A stretch of 33,684 bases of DNA from Leptospira adleri (GTDB lineage: Bacteria; Spirochaetota; Leptospiria; Leptospirales; Leptospiraceae): assembly GCF_002811985.1 (NCBI RefSeq), contig NZ_NPDU01000049.1, forward strand, positions 1 through 33,684, given 5' to 3'. The position numbers and the translations under genes were made by a program. The notes under the pieces are model-generated. The model made no database searches. It was not told where the DNA came from and saw nothing but the letters and a program-made list of their open reading frames with translations. Each line of letters opens with the position of its first letter. The stretch's first letter is position 1. This document shows, one piece after another, positions 19,150 through 29,505 of the stretch.

Positions 19150-20580
19150 TTACCTGTCGATTCGAATGACTTTGTGAGCGTAACGAGCTCTTGGCATCTT
19201 CTGAGTTTCCGTCGTCCAAGTGCTTGCAATTGGATTTTGTAGACCAATTGAGTAAACTGTATCAGTCGGAATGTTCAAAGCAGTAGCTCCTCCGAAGACG
19301 AATAACTTTCTTGTTTCATAGGAGGCTTGTGTTCCAGGATAATAAACCGAAGCAGGAAGAATCGGCCCGATGGTAAACGCTCCAGAACCGATTTGAGAGA
19401 AGTCAGTTCTGTTGGAAGGAGTAATGGAGCCAACCGGTTGTAAGGTGCTTGTTCCAGTGGAACCGCCGATAACCGCAAACCATTCCGGATCCGTTGGAAA
19501 CAAATCCGAGTTCAAAGGTTTTACGCAAGCCGAACCGGCTCCGTGTCTTGCGAGGTTGATAGACGGCTCACCCGCACTTGTTGTCGAGTTTACGGAAGGA
19601 ACATATCCGTCCGAAGTGACCTGTGCAGAACCATCTGCGTTGAACCTTCCGCCTGTGAAAAGGATTGAACCGTTTAATCCGCAACCGGACATATCGACTC
19701 TTGCAAAGATTGCTGTGAGTGACACATAACTTTGCCAAACACCAGTCGGTCCAATTCCAGGGAAGAATCTGGAAACCGTATTCAAAACGGTACCCGTTGT
19801 CATGTCGGTCGTTGTCGTTCCTGCAATGATAAAGATTTCTTCGCCTACGGAAGCGATGACCCCGCCTTGATTTGCGGTTGGCATGTCGGCTAACGTTTTC
19901 CACTGGTCTAAGTAAGGGTCATAGACTTCGGTTTTTTTGGAAGCAACATACGCACCGGCTTGTTTTTCTAAACCACCGATTACATAGATTTTTTCTTTGT
20001 GAGAGACTACGTTTGCAAACGCGCGAGGAGTTGGAATCGAAGTCGCCGAAGGAAACCAAGTAGAAGTCACAGGATCATAGAAGTCGATTTGCGAAACAGG
20101 ATTTGCATCGGCTCCGATTCCACCCACGACCCAAAGTCCACGAGTTCTATTTGGAAAGTCGCTTACCCAAGTTTTAAACGCAATCGGTACACCTTGAAGA
20201 TTGTTTATATCCGAAGAACAAAAGACGGAAGCGATATAATCGGTGTTCGATTCTAGGTTTTGAAGAGTCATGGAATGAATCTTTGCATTTTCTAAGCTAA
20301 AACTCGCCGATTCGATTCCACCTCGTCCATACACAACGGATCCAGGTTGGGAAGAAGAACATTCCCAGCTGATCGTCGCCGATCTTGGCCCGAGTTGTGT
20401 AACGAGGGCAAGTGTAACCTTCGCCGTTTCCGAATCGTGGATATTCGAGAGCGGGGAATTTTGACAATCGATCGTGAAAAATACCGAAAATAATAATATA
20501 TTAGAATATATTAATGTTTGAACTTTTTCAAATATGTTTTTTGTAAAACCCGAGAAGAGTAGCATTATTTTTTTGCTCAT
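19150..20580 (-). CDS. FN3/kelch-repeat lipoprotein
   Basis: Begins with a lipoprotein signal ending in LLFSVFFTIDC, placing the lipidated Cys near residue 39 if translation starts at ATG 20580. The frame is open back to a TTG at 20667, which would add 29 residues. Then comes a fibronectin type III-like domain (VTLALVTQLGPRSATISWEC to NTDYIASVFC). A series of kelch motifs follows (WVVGGIGADANPVSQIDFYD, IYVIGGLE, VYDPYLDQWKTLADM, IFIIAGTT, LFVFGGAT), giving a beta-propeller of about five to six blades. Such surface lipoproteins usually bind proteins or glycans. It lies between the barrel-like protein and the TPR gene with tight spacing. Confidence 0.8.
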   Translation of the reverse strand: MSKKIMLLFSGFTKNIFEKVQTLIYSNILLFSVFFTIDCQNSPLSNIHDSETAKVTLALVTQLGPRSATISWECSSSQPGSVVYGRGGIESASFSLENAKIHSMTLQNLESNTDYIASVFCSSDINNLQGVPIAFKTWVSDFPNRTRGLWVVGGIGADANPVSQIDFYDPVTSTWFPSATSIPTPRAFANVVSHKEKIYVIGGLEKQAGAYVASKKTEVYDPYLDQWKTLADMPTANQGGVIASVGEEIFIIAGTTTTDMTTGTVLNTVSRFFPGIGPTGVWQSYVSLTAIFARVDMSGCGLNGSILFTGGRFNADGSAQVTSDGYVPSVNSTTSAGEPSINLARHGAGSACVKPLNSDLFPTDPEWFAVIGGSTGTSTLQPVGSITPSNRTDFSQIGSGAFTIGPILPASVYYPGTQASYETRKLFVFGGATALNIPTDTVYSIGLQNPIASTWTTETQKMPRARYAHKVIRIDR

Positions 20581-20648
20581 CGGTGTTGCCGACAAGATTT
20601 CTAAATCAGAAGTCCGAACCCAAGTCGCATTTTCGGTGTTAAAATGTA

Positions 20649-21563
20649 TCATAACAGAAGACCCCAAGAGATTCTTAAACCGGTTCTACAAAGAGAATCC
20701 CCGGATTCTATTGTGCATTGAGAACGAACTCCAAGCCTGAGTCGAGATCCGTTGTTTAAATCCCAGGCCCAGCCCACTTCGCTTAACAATTCCGGATCGG
20801 TACCATTTACGGATTTGGAATCACCCTTCCATTGAATCGCTGTTACGCCTCCACCAAAGAGAAAATACGGGGCCGAAGATCCATATTGTTTTCCGAGATA
20901 GAAGGATTGGTTCCAGAGGTTCACGGAACCTTGAGTTGTGGATGGAGCAGTTGCATACTCAGAAAGAAATCCAAAAAACCAAAGAGGACGATTTAGGAAT
21001 CCTTTTTCTAAAAAGAGTCCGGCTCCACCGGTTGCCGGATTTGTATGAAACCAAGCTCCGTGGTTTGCTTGTGCAAAGAAGCTTCCTCCCAAAAAGAGCT
21101 GATTTTCTCCCGATCGACCGGAAAGGTATTTCTCGGGTAAGTCCGGAGTTTCGTTGTCAGATTCTAACGATTTGGAGTTTGAATTTTGAATCTTCGCTTT
21201 CTCGATTTCAACAAAGCCAAGTTCGGTTTTAAAAGTAATTCTATCTTTTTTTCGTTCTACGATGATTCCGCGAACAGAGCTTCCATCGGTAAGTTGAAAC
21301 TCGGAATATTGAAAAGAAGACTCCGGTCCTTTTCTTGCATAATCGATTCTTTGAATCTCGGACTTCGGAATCCTGTACAATCTTCCTTTCCAACGGAGAC
21401 TAACGGTATCTGCGCTTTCATTGATTTCATCAACTAAGAACGCATCACCTGATTTGAGAAGAAGTTCGGAAGAGAATAGGGGAGTTGCTAACAAGTGTAA
21501 GGAGACAATAACGTTTCTAAAAATTTTCACTGTGACTTTGCCAATTTTTTCTTCGATCAGCAA
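20649..21563 (-). CDS. Probable outer-membrane beta-barrel protein
   Basis: 304 residues. After a short basic N-terminus there is a signal-like hydrophobic run (NVIVSLHLLATPLFSSELLL). A small beta domain follows (KSGDAFLVDEI.. IPKSEIQRIDYA, repeated as LTDGSSVRGIIVERKKDRIT), resembling SH3-like ruler motifs in leptospiral envelope proteins. The C-terminal ~170 residues alternate polar and aromatic residues (LFLGGSFFAQANHGAWF, PLWFFGFLSEYA, SFYLGKQYGSSAPYFLFGGG), as in an eight-stranded barrel, ending in WGLLL. It heads the three-gene unit with the kelch and TPR proteins. A later start is possible. Confidence 0.6.
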   Translation of the reverse strand: MLIEEKIGKVTVKIFRNVIVSLHLLATPLFSSELLLKSGDAFLVDEINESADTVSLRWKGRLYRIPKSEIQRIDYARKGPESSFQYSEFQLTDGSSVRGIIVERKKDRITFKTELGFVEIEKAKIQNSNSKSLESDNETPDLPEKYLSGRSGENQLFLGGSFFAQANHGAWFHTNPATGGAGLFLEKGFLNRPLWFFGFLSEYATAPSTTQGSVNLWNQSFYLGKQYGSSAPYFLFGGGVTAIQWKGDSKSVNGTDPELLSEVGWAWDLNNGSRLRLGVRSQCTIESGDSLCRTGLRISWGLLL

Positions 21564-21620
21564 GTCGGAAGTGCATCAATTTTGTAAATGAAATAAAGAA
21601 TTTGTTTCAAGACATCTGTC

Positions 21621-21660
21621 CTTAGTACATTTTTTCACACTGGAGAATTTATGTACTAAG
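21621..21660. repeat. Perfect 10-bp inverted repeat between divergent genes
   Basis: CTTAGTACAT (21621-21630) and ATGTACTAAG (21651-21660) are exact reverse complements separated by 20 bp, in the 285-bp region between the barrel protein and the RHS gene. The right arm includes ATG-TAC-TAA preceded by TGGAG, a two-codon frame that may be chance. It could be an operator for either promoter or an RNA hairpin in the leader of the RHS transcript. Confidence 0.5.
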
Positions 21661-21848
21661 AGTTGTCGCTTGTTCCTTATTACTAGGTTTTTTATAATTC
21701 AAAATTTTCTTTAGAGAGCAAAAATACAAAAAATATTTCCTAATTTGTCGGAAGTTTTTAAAAGTGTCAAATTAGTAGCGAGAATTTGTAACATTTCAAG
21801 GAACCCGCCTGGTTTGAATTGTTGCGAATTAGAAAAGGATCAACGAAC

Positions 21849-24800
21849 ATGCTGTTGAAAAATACACTTATATTAATATCAAACGTTGGGTTTCATTTTC
21901 GGAAATCAGTTTTAGGCATACTTTCTATTATAATACTTTCAATACCTACAATGGGTTTTTTGTCGCTCTTCACAAGCAACGAAGAATCCACTATTCCTTT
22001 TCCAATTCCTGAAATAACCGTCGATTCTCTCGGAAAAGCGAGCGCAAGTATTGAGATTCCGTTACCTCCAGCTACAGCTGATCTAAAGCCGACAATTAGT
22101 TTGAATTACAATTCCGGAGCTGGAAACGGTTTAGTAGGAATCGGTTGGGAGCTTGGAGCGATTGAAACGATTATTCGTGATCCTGCTTATGGAGTTCAGC
22201 TAAATGCGAACGATCACTTCCTCTCTTCCACGGTTGGTCAGTTGACATATAGCTCAAGTAATGCTCCTTATTACTATTCTAGAAGAGAATCGTTTCATAG
22301 GTTTGAGCCAGTCTTTGATGGATCTTGTACCGGTGGGCCGTGCGGGTGGATCGAAAAATTACCAGATGGAATTACTCATTATTATGGAGTTGCTGATTCT
22401 TCCGGCGATGACTTTAATTCCAAAATAAAAGCCGAAGGAACAAATGTAGTAAAAATTTGGGCTTTAAATCGTGTTCGGGACCGACACGGAAACGGTTATG
22501 ATATTCGATATTTATCTTCAAGTTTAACAAATCAATACTCTCCAATTCCATACCAAATTACATATAACCAAGGGGCAGTTTTGGTGGAATTTGAATATGA
22601 AAACCGAAACGATAATTTCTCAAACTTTGCCATAGGCGGAAGATATCGATTAAATTCAAGATTGTCTGGTATTCAAGTAAGCTTTCAGAATTCCACAGTT
22701 GATCAGTGGGATTTAAGTTATTCTTATAGTTCGAATCAACAAAGTCAGTTAACAACTATTTCCAAAACAAATTACGATCCACTCAATCTATCTTATACAA
22801 CAGGAAATCTTTCATTTAATTCTGGGATAGATCACACCACAAAAAGTTTCTTGGGATTGGACTTTAATGCTTATTATAAACCATCCGACAATGGAGCTTG
22901 TTCAGGATCTGTAAATACTTGCTTAGCGACCGCTTTTGGCGCTAACCCGCTCGCCGCCTTATTTTGTGCCTTTGTTATAGCAGACCAAAGTGTGAATTGT
23001 AATCGAGGTATTGAGAAAAATTATACGACTTTCGTCGACGTTACAGGTGATGAAAGGCCGGACTTTGTTCGGTTGTCTCCTGCTGGCTATCAGGCAATTG
23101 ATCCTAATCTTCCGCCAAGTAATCTTTTAAGCTACGCACTGGCTAAGATTGTGGTTAATCCGACTTCCGTTTCTGGAACTTCTGTCCAAGTGGGAAGTGG
23201 CACATTCGAATCTCCGGCTTTTCGATATACGGAAGCGACTAAGATTATTCCGGGTGATATTAACGGGGATGGTCGAATGGACTTTTACATCGTTGAAGAT
23301 TATGATCTCAACTTGAAGCTCGCTATATCAACGGGTTCAGGATTTAATTTAGTGGTCACAAATATTCCGACTGTAATGCCCCGGCCTGATAAACAACGTT
23401 GGTTTTATTTAAGGCCGGATCAAAATTCTTACCAATTCGTTTCTGATATGAATGGAGACGCAAGAGCAGACTTTATTCAGAATGTCGGAGGGAATTTAAT
23501 AGTTTATTTTTCAAATGGAAATACGCTAAATACCGGTTCATCGAATGTTATTTCCTCATCAGTTTACGGAGTATATGGACAATCAGGTCAAGCATTTATA
23601 GATATTGATGGAAACGGAATCGGAGATTTTATTAGATTTAATAATATTGATAACCCATCTACTCGGGAGTTACGATACACTTTGTTTGATGAAAATGGTA
23701 ATGCCATTGCTCGAAGCTTTAGAGCAGTTCAAAATAATGGAAAGGATGGGAACGCGTTCTTCGTAGATTTGAATGGTGATGCGTTAGTTGATTTTGTTTC
23801 GGTTACACCTTCGGGAGCTTTGTCGGTTTATTTGTTTGATGGTAAAAATTTCTCATCCTCGCCATATCAAGTAGGAATGAACGGTGTGCATCCTATCGAA
23901 GATTCAACGCAATACATGTCACCCGCGACGGCAAATCCATATTTACTAGATGTCAAGAGAGACGGTGGTCCTTTAGATAAGCTGATAGAAACGAATCTTC
24001 AATTTGGACAAGAAGAAATAACAATATATCTCCATGACAATTCTTCGCAATTTACGGAGTCTTTTTCGGTTGTAGCTCACCTCCCTGACAACGTATACAC
24101 TGGTGATGCCCCGTCGACCACATATGATATTGATAAAGATGGTCAGAACGAAACAATTTATATTCATTTTTATTATAACGTATTCAATCAACAAGTCATG
24201 GCTTTGCGGATCCATTTTACAGGCGATAACACCGATTATGAGCAGTCTTTAGATGCGAACGCAATATATACTGCCTCAACTTTCGCGGAACAACCTAATT
24301 ACCCTGCATTAACCACTTCATTGTACGACAGTTGGAGGTTATCAAAAACTTTCGCAGAAGTAAACGGAGACGGTTTAGTTGACTTCATCTGGTTTGACGG
24401 TAGCACAATTCGAATCTCTTATGGCGTGCAGACTGGCGATAATATCGGATATAACTCGAACGGAGATGCACAAATTTCCGCTTCTTCATTTTATACTGCT
24501 ATGGATCTAAACAGAGACGGAAAAGCAGATCTAATCGGAATCGATTCAGCAAGAAATGAAATTTTTAATGTCGTAAACTTTCTTTCGGTAAATAGCGACA
24601 CTGCGGTTTCTATGACCGGGGTAATTCACTATTATTCAAAAGTATTTCCTGAACCTATCGGTCTTTTAAAAACGGTCAACAATGGAATCGGACAAAAGTC
24701 GAAAACGATTTCCTATTTGAATTCTTTCGAAATATCCGGGGCTATCGCACCGAATGCTAATTCCTATCCTGTAATTCCATATGACTCGGCGGACGTTCTA

Positions 24801-27800
24801 ACTCGTTCTGTAATCTCCGATTACAGCGGAAATGAAACTTCGATTACCTGTTTCAATTACTTAAATCACCGATACTTTTCTGGAATTAGGGATGTTCGTC
24901 GAAACCTTGGTTTTGAGAAAATCACTTCCAATACTAGTTTGAATTATGCTCCACTCAATTGTAGTGATCCAAATCCACTGCGAACAAATGAAAAATATGC
25001 AATTCAAAATGGAACTTACGAAACAGACGGAATTGTTTTTCGTAATATTGACTATTATCTCGGTACAATTATTTCTGACGACCGTTCTATTTATAGTAGT
25101 GTAAGTTCACCTTTCGGAACGAAATTTGCTCAACTCAATCAATCTATACAAAATACATATCAGGGCGGGGTCCTTATAACGAGTCAAAATACGAGTTACT
25201 CATATGGGGATTTATACGGAAATCCTACTCTTATAACTGAAACTTTGGGTAGTAATACAGTCACAACTCAAGTCTCGTATTTAAACGATCCTGCAAATTG
25301 GATTTTGGGAAGCCCTCTTTTACAACGAAAGATAAGCAACGGCCTTCTCGTTCAAGACAGATTTCTAACATATTATTCAAATTCTGATGTTTCATCCATT
25401 CAAGACTTTCCTGGCAAACCGGAATATTCCGTACAAAGTTTTTCGGTTTATGATTCTTATGGAAATCCGTTATCTATTCGAGATGGGAATAATAATTTGA
25501 TGAGTTTTCAATATGATCCCGTTGTGAATAAATTTCCAATTCAAATCACAAATTCACTTGGTCAAATTATCCTTAAAGAATACGATTTGTCAAAAGCATT
25601 AGAAACAAAAATGACTGATCCAAATGGTGCGGTTACGATTCAAAACTATGATAAGTTTGGAAGACCAAATGAGACGATTTTGCCAGGAGAATCCAGTTGG
25701 AGTAATCGGATTATCTATGATAAAACCGGGCAACCTGGACAGACGATTCAAAAGTTGACGAACGACAGCCAAAACGGAGATCTGGTAACAAAAGAATTTT
25801 ATGATACTCTGGGCCGTACGATTCGAAAAGAAACTCCTGTAGACGGAGGGCGGATTCTTGTTTCTACTTCGGAATACAATTCGGATGGATCTTTAAAGAG
25901 AAAATCAAAGCCTTATATCGAAGGCTTTGATTCTATTTATTTTATGGATTACATTTATAACGGACCTGATGGTCGTTTAAGTCAAGTCAATCACCCTGAT
26001 GGAAGAGTAGAAACAATTTCTGAGACCAGTTTTGTTAAAACTGTCGTGATCCAATCTGGCGGAGTTGAAATTCATAGAGAGAAAGTCTCCTTAAATGATT
26101 TAGGACAAGCTACTTCAAAGGAAATACAGAGCACCCAATCTTTCTCTTACTCTTATGATCCTGCTGGAAGACTGTCTCAAATTACGGACCCGGCGGGCGA
26201 TACGACTCAGTTCTATTATGATCTCTTTGGCAGAAAAATCAAACAAACTGATCAGAATTCTGGTACAATACTTTATTCGTACGATGCTGTAGGAAACCTA
26301 ACTCAGACCATCGATGCGAGAGGTGTGGCTCTAAATTACTCATATGATTCATTTAATCGAGTTATAGCCGTTACGGGACCGCATCCAGATTCTTCAGTTG
26401 TTTATGAATACGATACAGCTCCAAATGGAAAAGGACGAGTGACAAGAGTTCAAGATGCAACTGGAAATACGTCCTTTGAATATGATATTCGAGGGAGAAC
26501 TGTTAAATCGATCAAACAAATCGATGATTTGATTTTTGTTGAAAGGGCCGCTTTTGATTCTCTTGATAGGGTTCAAGATTATACCTATCCCGATGGATCC
26601 ATAATCCACAATCGATATTCTAAAGCAGGGTACTTGACTGGGATTACGATGGATGTTCCAGATCACGGTAGTTTTGGCTATCCTATCGTTTCCTATGAAG
26701 GACCGACTCTCGATGGATCGGGTGAAATACAAATTTTAAGAAAATTAGGAAACGGCGTCCAGACTGCTATCAATGTAGATCCACTTTTTAAGCGTGTGAA
26801 GGAATATAAGACAACGCTTCCGAACGCATTTGAACAAGAAAACATTGCTTATGACTATGATCCTTCCGGCAACATTTCTCAAATTACCGATCGCAACAGG
26901 CCGGACCGTAGCCAGACTTTTATTTATGATAATTTTCATCGAGTAACTCAAGCTACGGGTAAATATGGAACGGAAAATTATCAATATACATCGAACGGAA
27001 ATTTAACTCGAAAAGGGAGCGCAACTTTTCAGTATTCAAATTCCAGCCATTCCCAAGCCGTTACTTCTATGAATTCTCCAAGCACGGGAACGCTTTCTTA
27101 CACTTACGATCCAGCGGGTAATATGATTTCAAGAAAGGGAGATACATTGAGTTACAACGATATCGGAAAACTCTCGGCATATCAGTCTTCTTCTTTAGGA
27201 AATACATTCAACAGTTATGATTATAGTGGAAATCGAGTAAAACGAACCGAGGATATTAAAGGGACAGTTCTTTTCCAATTAGATGGATCCTATGAAGTAT
27301 TGCGGACTCCTGGAAACGGTGAAACGCATACTCTTTATATCAAAGGAACTTCAGGCGAAACTGTCGCACAGTTTTCTCGGAACGACGCTACTTTAATTAG
27401 TTCTTTTGAAACTTCCGATTGGAATCAAATTGCTTCAAACAAAATTCGTGAAATTAAAGACAGAACGATTTCCGGTCTTCTTGCAATGATGATCAAAATT
27501 GGAAATCATCCTGATGATTTTAATAAAACAGTGTTTGTATTCTTTGTCGTTGTTTGCACTGGCCTTCCTTTATTTTTATCAAGAATTAAAACACAAACTT
27601 CAAAACCTAGATGGATTTTGAAAGTTACGCCGATCTTATTACTTTCATTCGGTTCATTTGCTGGAGGGTGCTCCGGTATCCTTTCCGGGGGAGGAAGCGG
27701 TACTCCTCCTTGGGCTATCTTTGCAGGTGGAATTCCTGTATCGGTTCCATCAATCAATTCTCCATCTGCAAGCAGTGGAGGCTCAGGTGGTGTCGGGGGA

Positions 27801-28982
27801 TTGACAGTTCCAGGAATGTATTTTTATCATCCGGATCATTTGGGTAGTGCGTCCATGCTGACTGATGGAAGTGGAAATCCAATTTCTGGTGGAGAGATGC
27901 CAGGTTCAAGTCACGTATCTTACAAGCCATACGGAGAGATATTAAGGACTGATTCTGCGGGTCCCGATATTTTCCGTTACAAATATACCGGACAGGAAGA
28001 AGAATCTTACACAGGTCTTTATAACTACGGCGCCCGTTTTTATGATCCGGAGCTTGGAAGATTTATCCAAGCCGATACAGTTGCATCTGGTAACGTTCAA
28101 TCGGGAATGAACCGTTATATGTATGTTGAAGGTAGTCCGACAAATTTTGTAGACCCAAGTGGACACAACAAATACATTCATATGTTCAATCAGATTGTTC
28201 GAAATATGGTCGGGGCCGATAACAAGGACATGATCTCGAATATAAAAAAGGATGTTGTTAAGGCATTTGCGAATTCGGATAATCCCTTGTTTTCCTTAGC
28301 TGGAAATTCTTATATTAAATCTCAAAATAAGAAACACATCCGTGAGGCAAAAAGACAGCAATTTATCAATACCGGAATTGCAGTTGTAATTGCGATAGCG
28401 AGTTATGGAGCCGGGACAGCAATTTTAGCCGGAGAAAATGCACTAACTTTAGGGGGATTATTAGCAGGATTCGTTGCAACTACATCCGCAGGCTATGCGA
28501 TAGGATCGACAGTTGGCTACGCAGTCGGTGGTTATGTTCATGAATATAATATCGGCTCTTGGGACGATAGGGGTGCTTTGCAAGGGGCTTATTTGGGAAG
28601 TTTATTAGGAATGGCGATTGGTAGCTATTTCGGAATGGACTTAGCCGAAGAATTTGTACATGCTCGAATAGCGGAGTTAAAAAATTCAGCTTCGACTATG
28701 GATTTGGCAGATGAATGGTTAAAAGAAAGTGAACTTTATTTTGGTGGAAGCAAATCACCTTTTTCTGATAATTATTTCCCTGGACTTTTCAAAATGACTA
28801 ATTATGAAATCGCAACTGTTTCATACATAAAAGGTCTTGCGACTGGCGACAGATATGCTACTACCGATTTTGTATTAGCAACCATCGGATTTTTAACTCC
28901 ATTTTCTGGATTGTCGTATAGCACATATTTAAAATTGAAAGATAAAGAAAAATTCTATAATAATCTAAGACCGATTAGATAA
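21849..28982 (+). CDS. Giant SpvB/FG-GAP/YD-repeat/RHS protein (fused TcB-TcC-like toxin shell)
   Basis: About 2377 residues. Start placed at ATG 21849 (AAGGA 10 bp upstream); a TTG at 21819 is in frame. Order: N-terminal hydrophobic segment; SpvB-like domain (about 40-300, IPLPPATADLKPTISLNYNS and GWELG); eight FG-GAP/VCBS motifs (about 397-907, such as DINGDGRMDF, DLNRDGKADL); many YD repeats (about 1180-1800); a hydrophobic helix (about 1893-1917) and SFAGGC with C1941; RHS core (about 1990-2105, YHPDHLGS, GLYNYGARFYDPELGRFIQ, DPSGH); then a tail of about 270 residues with Gly-rich hydrophobic stretches. Family members form a cocoon that encloses a C-terminal toxin. The tail resembles no toxin I can name. 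How it is exported is not clear from the window. Confidence 0.9.
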   Translation: MLLKNTLILISNVGFHFRKSVLGILSIIILSIPTMGFLSLFTSNEESTIPFPIPEITVDSLGKASASIEIPLPPATADLKPTISLNYNSGAGNGLVGIGWELGAIETIIRDPAYGVQLNANDHFLSSTVGQLTYSSSNAPYYYSRRESFHRFEPVFDGSCTGGPCGWIEKLPDGITHYYGVADSSGDDFNSKIKAEGTNVVKIWALNRVRDRHGNGYDIRYLSSSLTNQYSPIPYQITYNQGAVLVEFEYENRNDNFSNFAIGGRYRLNSRLSGIQVSFQNSTVDQWDLSYSYSSNQQSQLTTISKTNYDPLNLSYTTGNLSFNSGIDHTTKSFLGLDFNAYYKPSDNGACSGSVNTCLATAFGANPLAALFCAFVIADQSVNCNRGIEKNYTTFVDVTGDERPDFVRLSPAGYQAIDPNLPPSNLLSYALAKIVVNPTSVSGTSVQVGSGTFESPAFRYTEATKIIPGDINGDGRMDFYIVEDYDLNLKLAISTGSGFNLVVTNIPTVMPRPDKQRWFYLRPDQNSYQFVSDMNGDARADFIQNVGGNLIVYFSNGNTLNTGSSNVISSSVYGVYGQSGQAFIDIDGNGIGDFIRFNNIDNPSTRELRYTLFDENGNAIARSFRAVQNNGKDGNAFFVDLNGDALVDFVSVTPSGALSVYLFDGKNFSSSPYQVGMNGVHPIEDSTQYMSPATANPYLLDVKRDGGPLDKLIETNLQFGQEEITIYLHDNSSQFTESFSVVAHLPDNVYTGDAPSTTYDIDKDGQNETIYIHFYYNVFNQQVMALRIHFTGDNTDYEQSLDANAIYTASTFAEQPNYPALTTSLYDSWRLSKTFAEVNGDGLVDFIWFDGSTIRISYGVQTGDNIGYNSNGDAQISASSFYTAMDLNRDGKADLIGIDSARNEIFNVVNFLSVNSDTAVSMTGVIHYYSKVFPEPIGLLKTVNNGIGQKSKTISYLNSFEISGAIAPNANSYPVIPYDSADVLTRSVISDYSGNETSITCFNYLNHRYFSGIRDVRRNLGFEKITSNTSLNYAPLNCSDPNPLRTNEKYAIQNGTYETDGIVFRNIDYYLGTIISDDRSIYSSVSSPFGTKFAQLNQSIQNTYQGGVLITSQNTSYSYGDLYGNPTLITETLGSNTVTTQVSYLNDPANWILGSPLLQRKISNGLLVQDRFLTYYSNSDVSSIQDFPGKPEYSVQSFSVYDSYGNPLSIRDGNNNLMSFQYDPVVNKFPIQITNSLGQIILKEYDLSKALETKMTDPNGAVTIQNYDKFGRPNETILPGESSWSNRIIYDKTGQPGQTIQKLTNDSQNGDLVTKEFYDTLGRTIRKETPVDGGRILVSTSEYNSDGSLKRKSKPYIEGFDSIYFMDYIYNGPDGRLSQVNHPDGRVETISETSFVKTVVIQSGGVEIHREKVSLNDLGQATSKEIQSTQSFSYSYDPAGRLSQITDPAGDTTQFYYDLFGRKIKQTDQNSGTILYSYDAVGNLTQTIDARGVALNYSYDSFNRVIAVTGPHPDSSVVYEYDTAPNGKGRVTRVQDATGNTSFEYDIRGRTVKSIKQIDDLIFVERAAFDSLDRVQDYTYPDGSIIHNRYSKAGYLTGITMDVPDHGSFGYPIVSYEGPTLDGSGEIQILRKLGNGVQTAINVDPLFKRVKEYKTTLPNAFEQENIAYDYDPSGNISQITDRNRPDRSQTFIYDNFHRVTQATGKYGTENYQYTSNGNLTRKGSATFQYSNSSHSQAVTSMNSPSTGTLSYTYDPAGNMISRKGDTLSYNDIGKLSAYQSSSLGNTFNSYDYSGNRVKRTEDIKGTVLFQLDGSYEVLRTPGNGETHTLYIKGTSGETVAQFSRNDATLISSFETSDWNQIASNKIREIKDRTISGLLAMMIKIGNHPDDFNKTVFVFFVVVCTGLPLFLSRIKTQTSKPRWILKVTPILLLSFGSFAGGCSGILSGGGSGTPPWAIFAGGIPVSVPSINSPSASSGGSGGVGGLTVPGMYFYHPDHLGSASMLTDGSGNPISGGEMPGSSHVSYKPYGEILRTDSAGPDIFRYKYTGQEEESYTGLYNYGARFYDPELGRFIQADTVASGNVQSGMNRYMYVEGSPTNFVDPSGHNKYIHMFNQIVRNMVGADNKDMISNIKKDVVKAFANSDNPLFSLAGNSYIKSQNKKHIREAKRQQFINTGIAVVIAIASYGAGTAILAGENALTLGGLLAGFVATTSAGYAIGSTVGYAVGGYVHEYNIGSWDDRGALQGAYLGSLLGMAIGSYFGMDLAEEFVHARIAELKNSASTMDLADEWLKESELYFGGSKSPFSDNYFPGLFKMTNYEIATVSYIKGLATGDRYATTDFVLATIGFLTPFSGLSYSTYLKLKDKEKFYNNLRPIR

Positions 28983-29016
28983 AAAATTTAAATATTTTGA
29001 TCAAGTTGAAAAAATA

Positions 29017-29505
29017 ATGAATATAAGTAATTTTATTCGAAATATTGGATTAGTGTTCATAGTTGGATTAGCGGTTTCATGCTTTGATAGAACTTTTCGA
29101 TTTGCATACCACCCATATTTTTCGAAAGACCTTTGCAAAATTAGCTTCGATACGAAAAAATTAACCCTTGAAAACTCTGAATCTATTGAAGAAATTAATT
29201 TTTACCTTAGAATCCCGAATTCAAAATTAGCAATAAAAAAAATGGGGAACCCATTAAGGGAGATCGTTAATATTGAAAGTAAGGTCAGTAGATTTTTTGA
29301 ACTTAATCCAACCTGTAGGATCATTAAAGAAATAACAGATAATTGTTATCAAAATATTGAAATTCCTTGTTCGGAAAATCGTATATTAATAAACACTCAT
29401 GGTAAAGTGAAGAATAAGAAATTTGAAATTACTCTTAATAATGAAAATAAATTAAGTACACGAATTTCAATAGAAGAAGGCATTCTAAAAAATGAAAATA
29501 ATTAA
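29017..29505 (+). CDS. Small putative lipoprotein after the RHS gene
   Basis: 162 residues with signal peptide NIGLVFIVGLAVSC (lipobox AVSC, Cys near residue 22), followed by a mostly beta, Lys/Glu-rich domain with a few cysteines (DLCKI, PTCRI, DNCYQ, IPCSE). It lies 34 bp after the RHS stop and overlaps the next gene by 14 bp. Genes directly after RHS toxins often encode the immunity protein, and an envelope lipoprotein would suit a membrane- or periplasm-acting toxin. That role is inferred from position only. Confidence 0.55.
   Translation: MNISNFIRNIGLVFIVGLAVSCFDRTFRFAYHPYFSKDLCKISFDTKKLTLENSESIEEINFYLRIPNSKLAIKKMGNPLREIVNIESKVSRFFELNPTCRIIKEITDNCYQNIEIPCSENRILINTHGKVKNKKFEITLNNENKLSTRISIEEGILKNENN

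Noticed and set aside
19568..19903. 111-residue minus-strand frame rich in Arg/His/Cys
   Set aside because: Shadow of the kelch lipoprotein gene in a different frame; the composition is typical of an out-of-frame reading.
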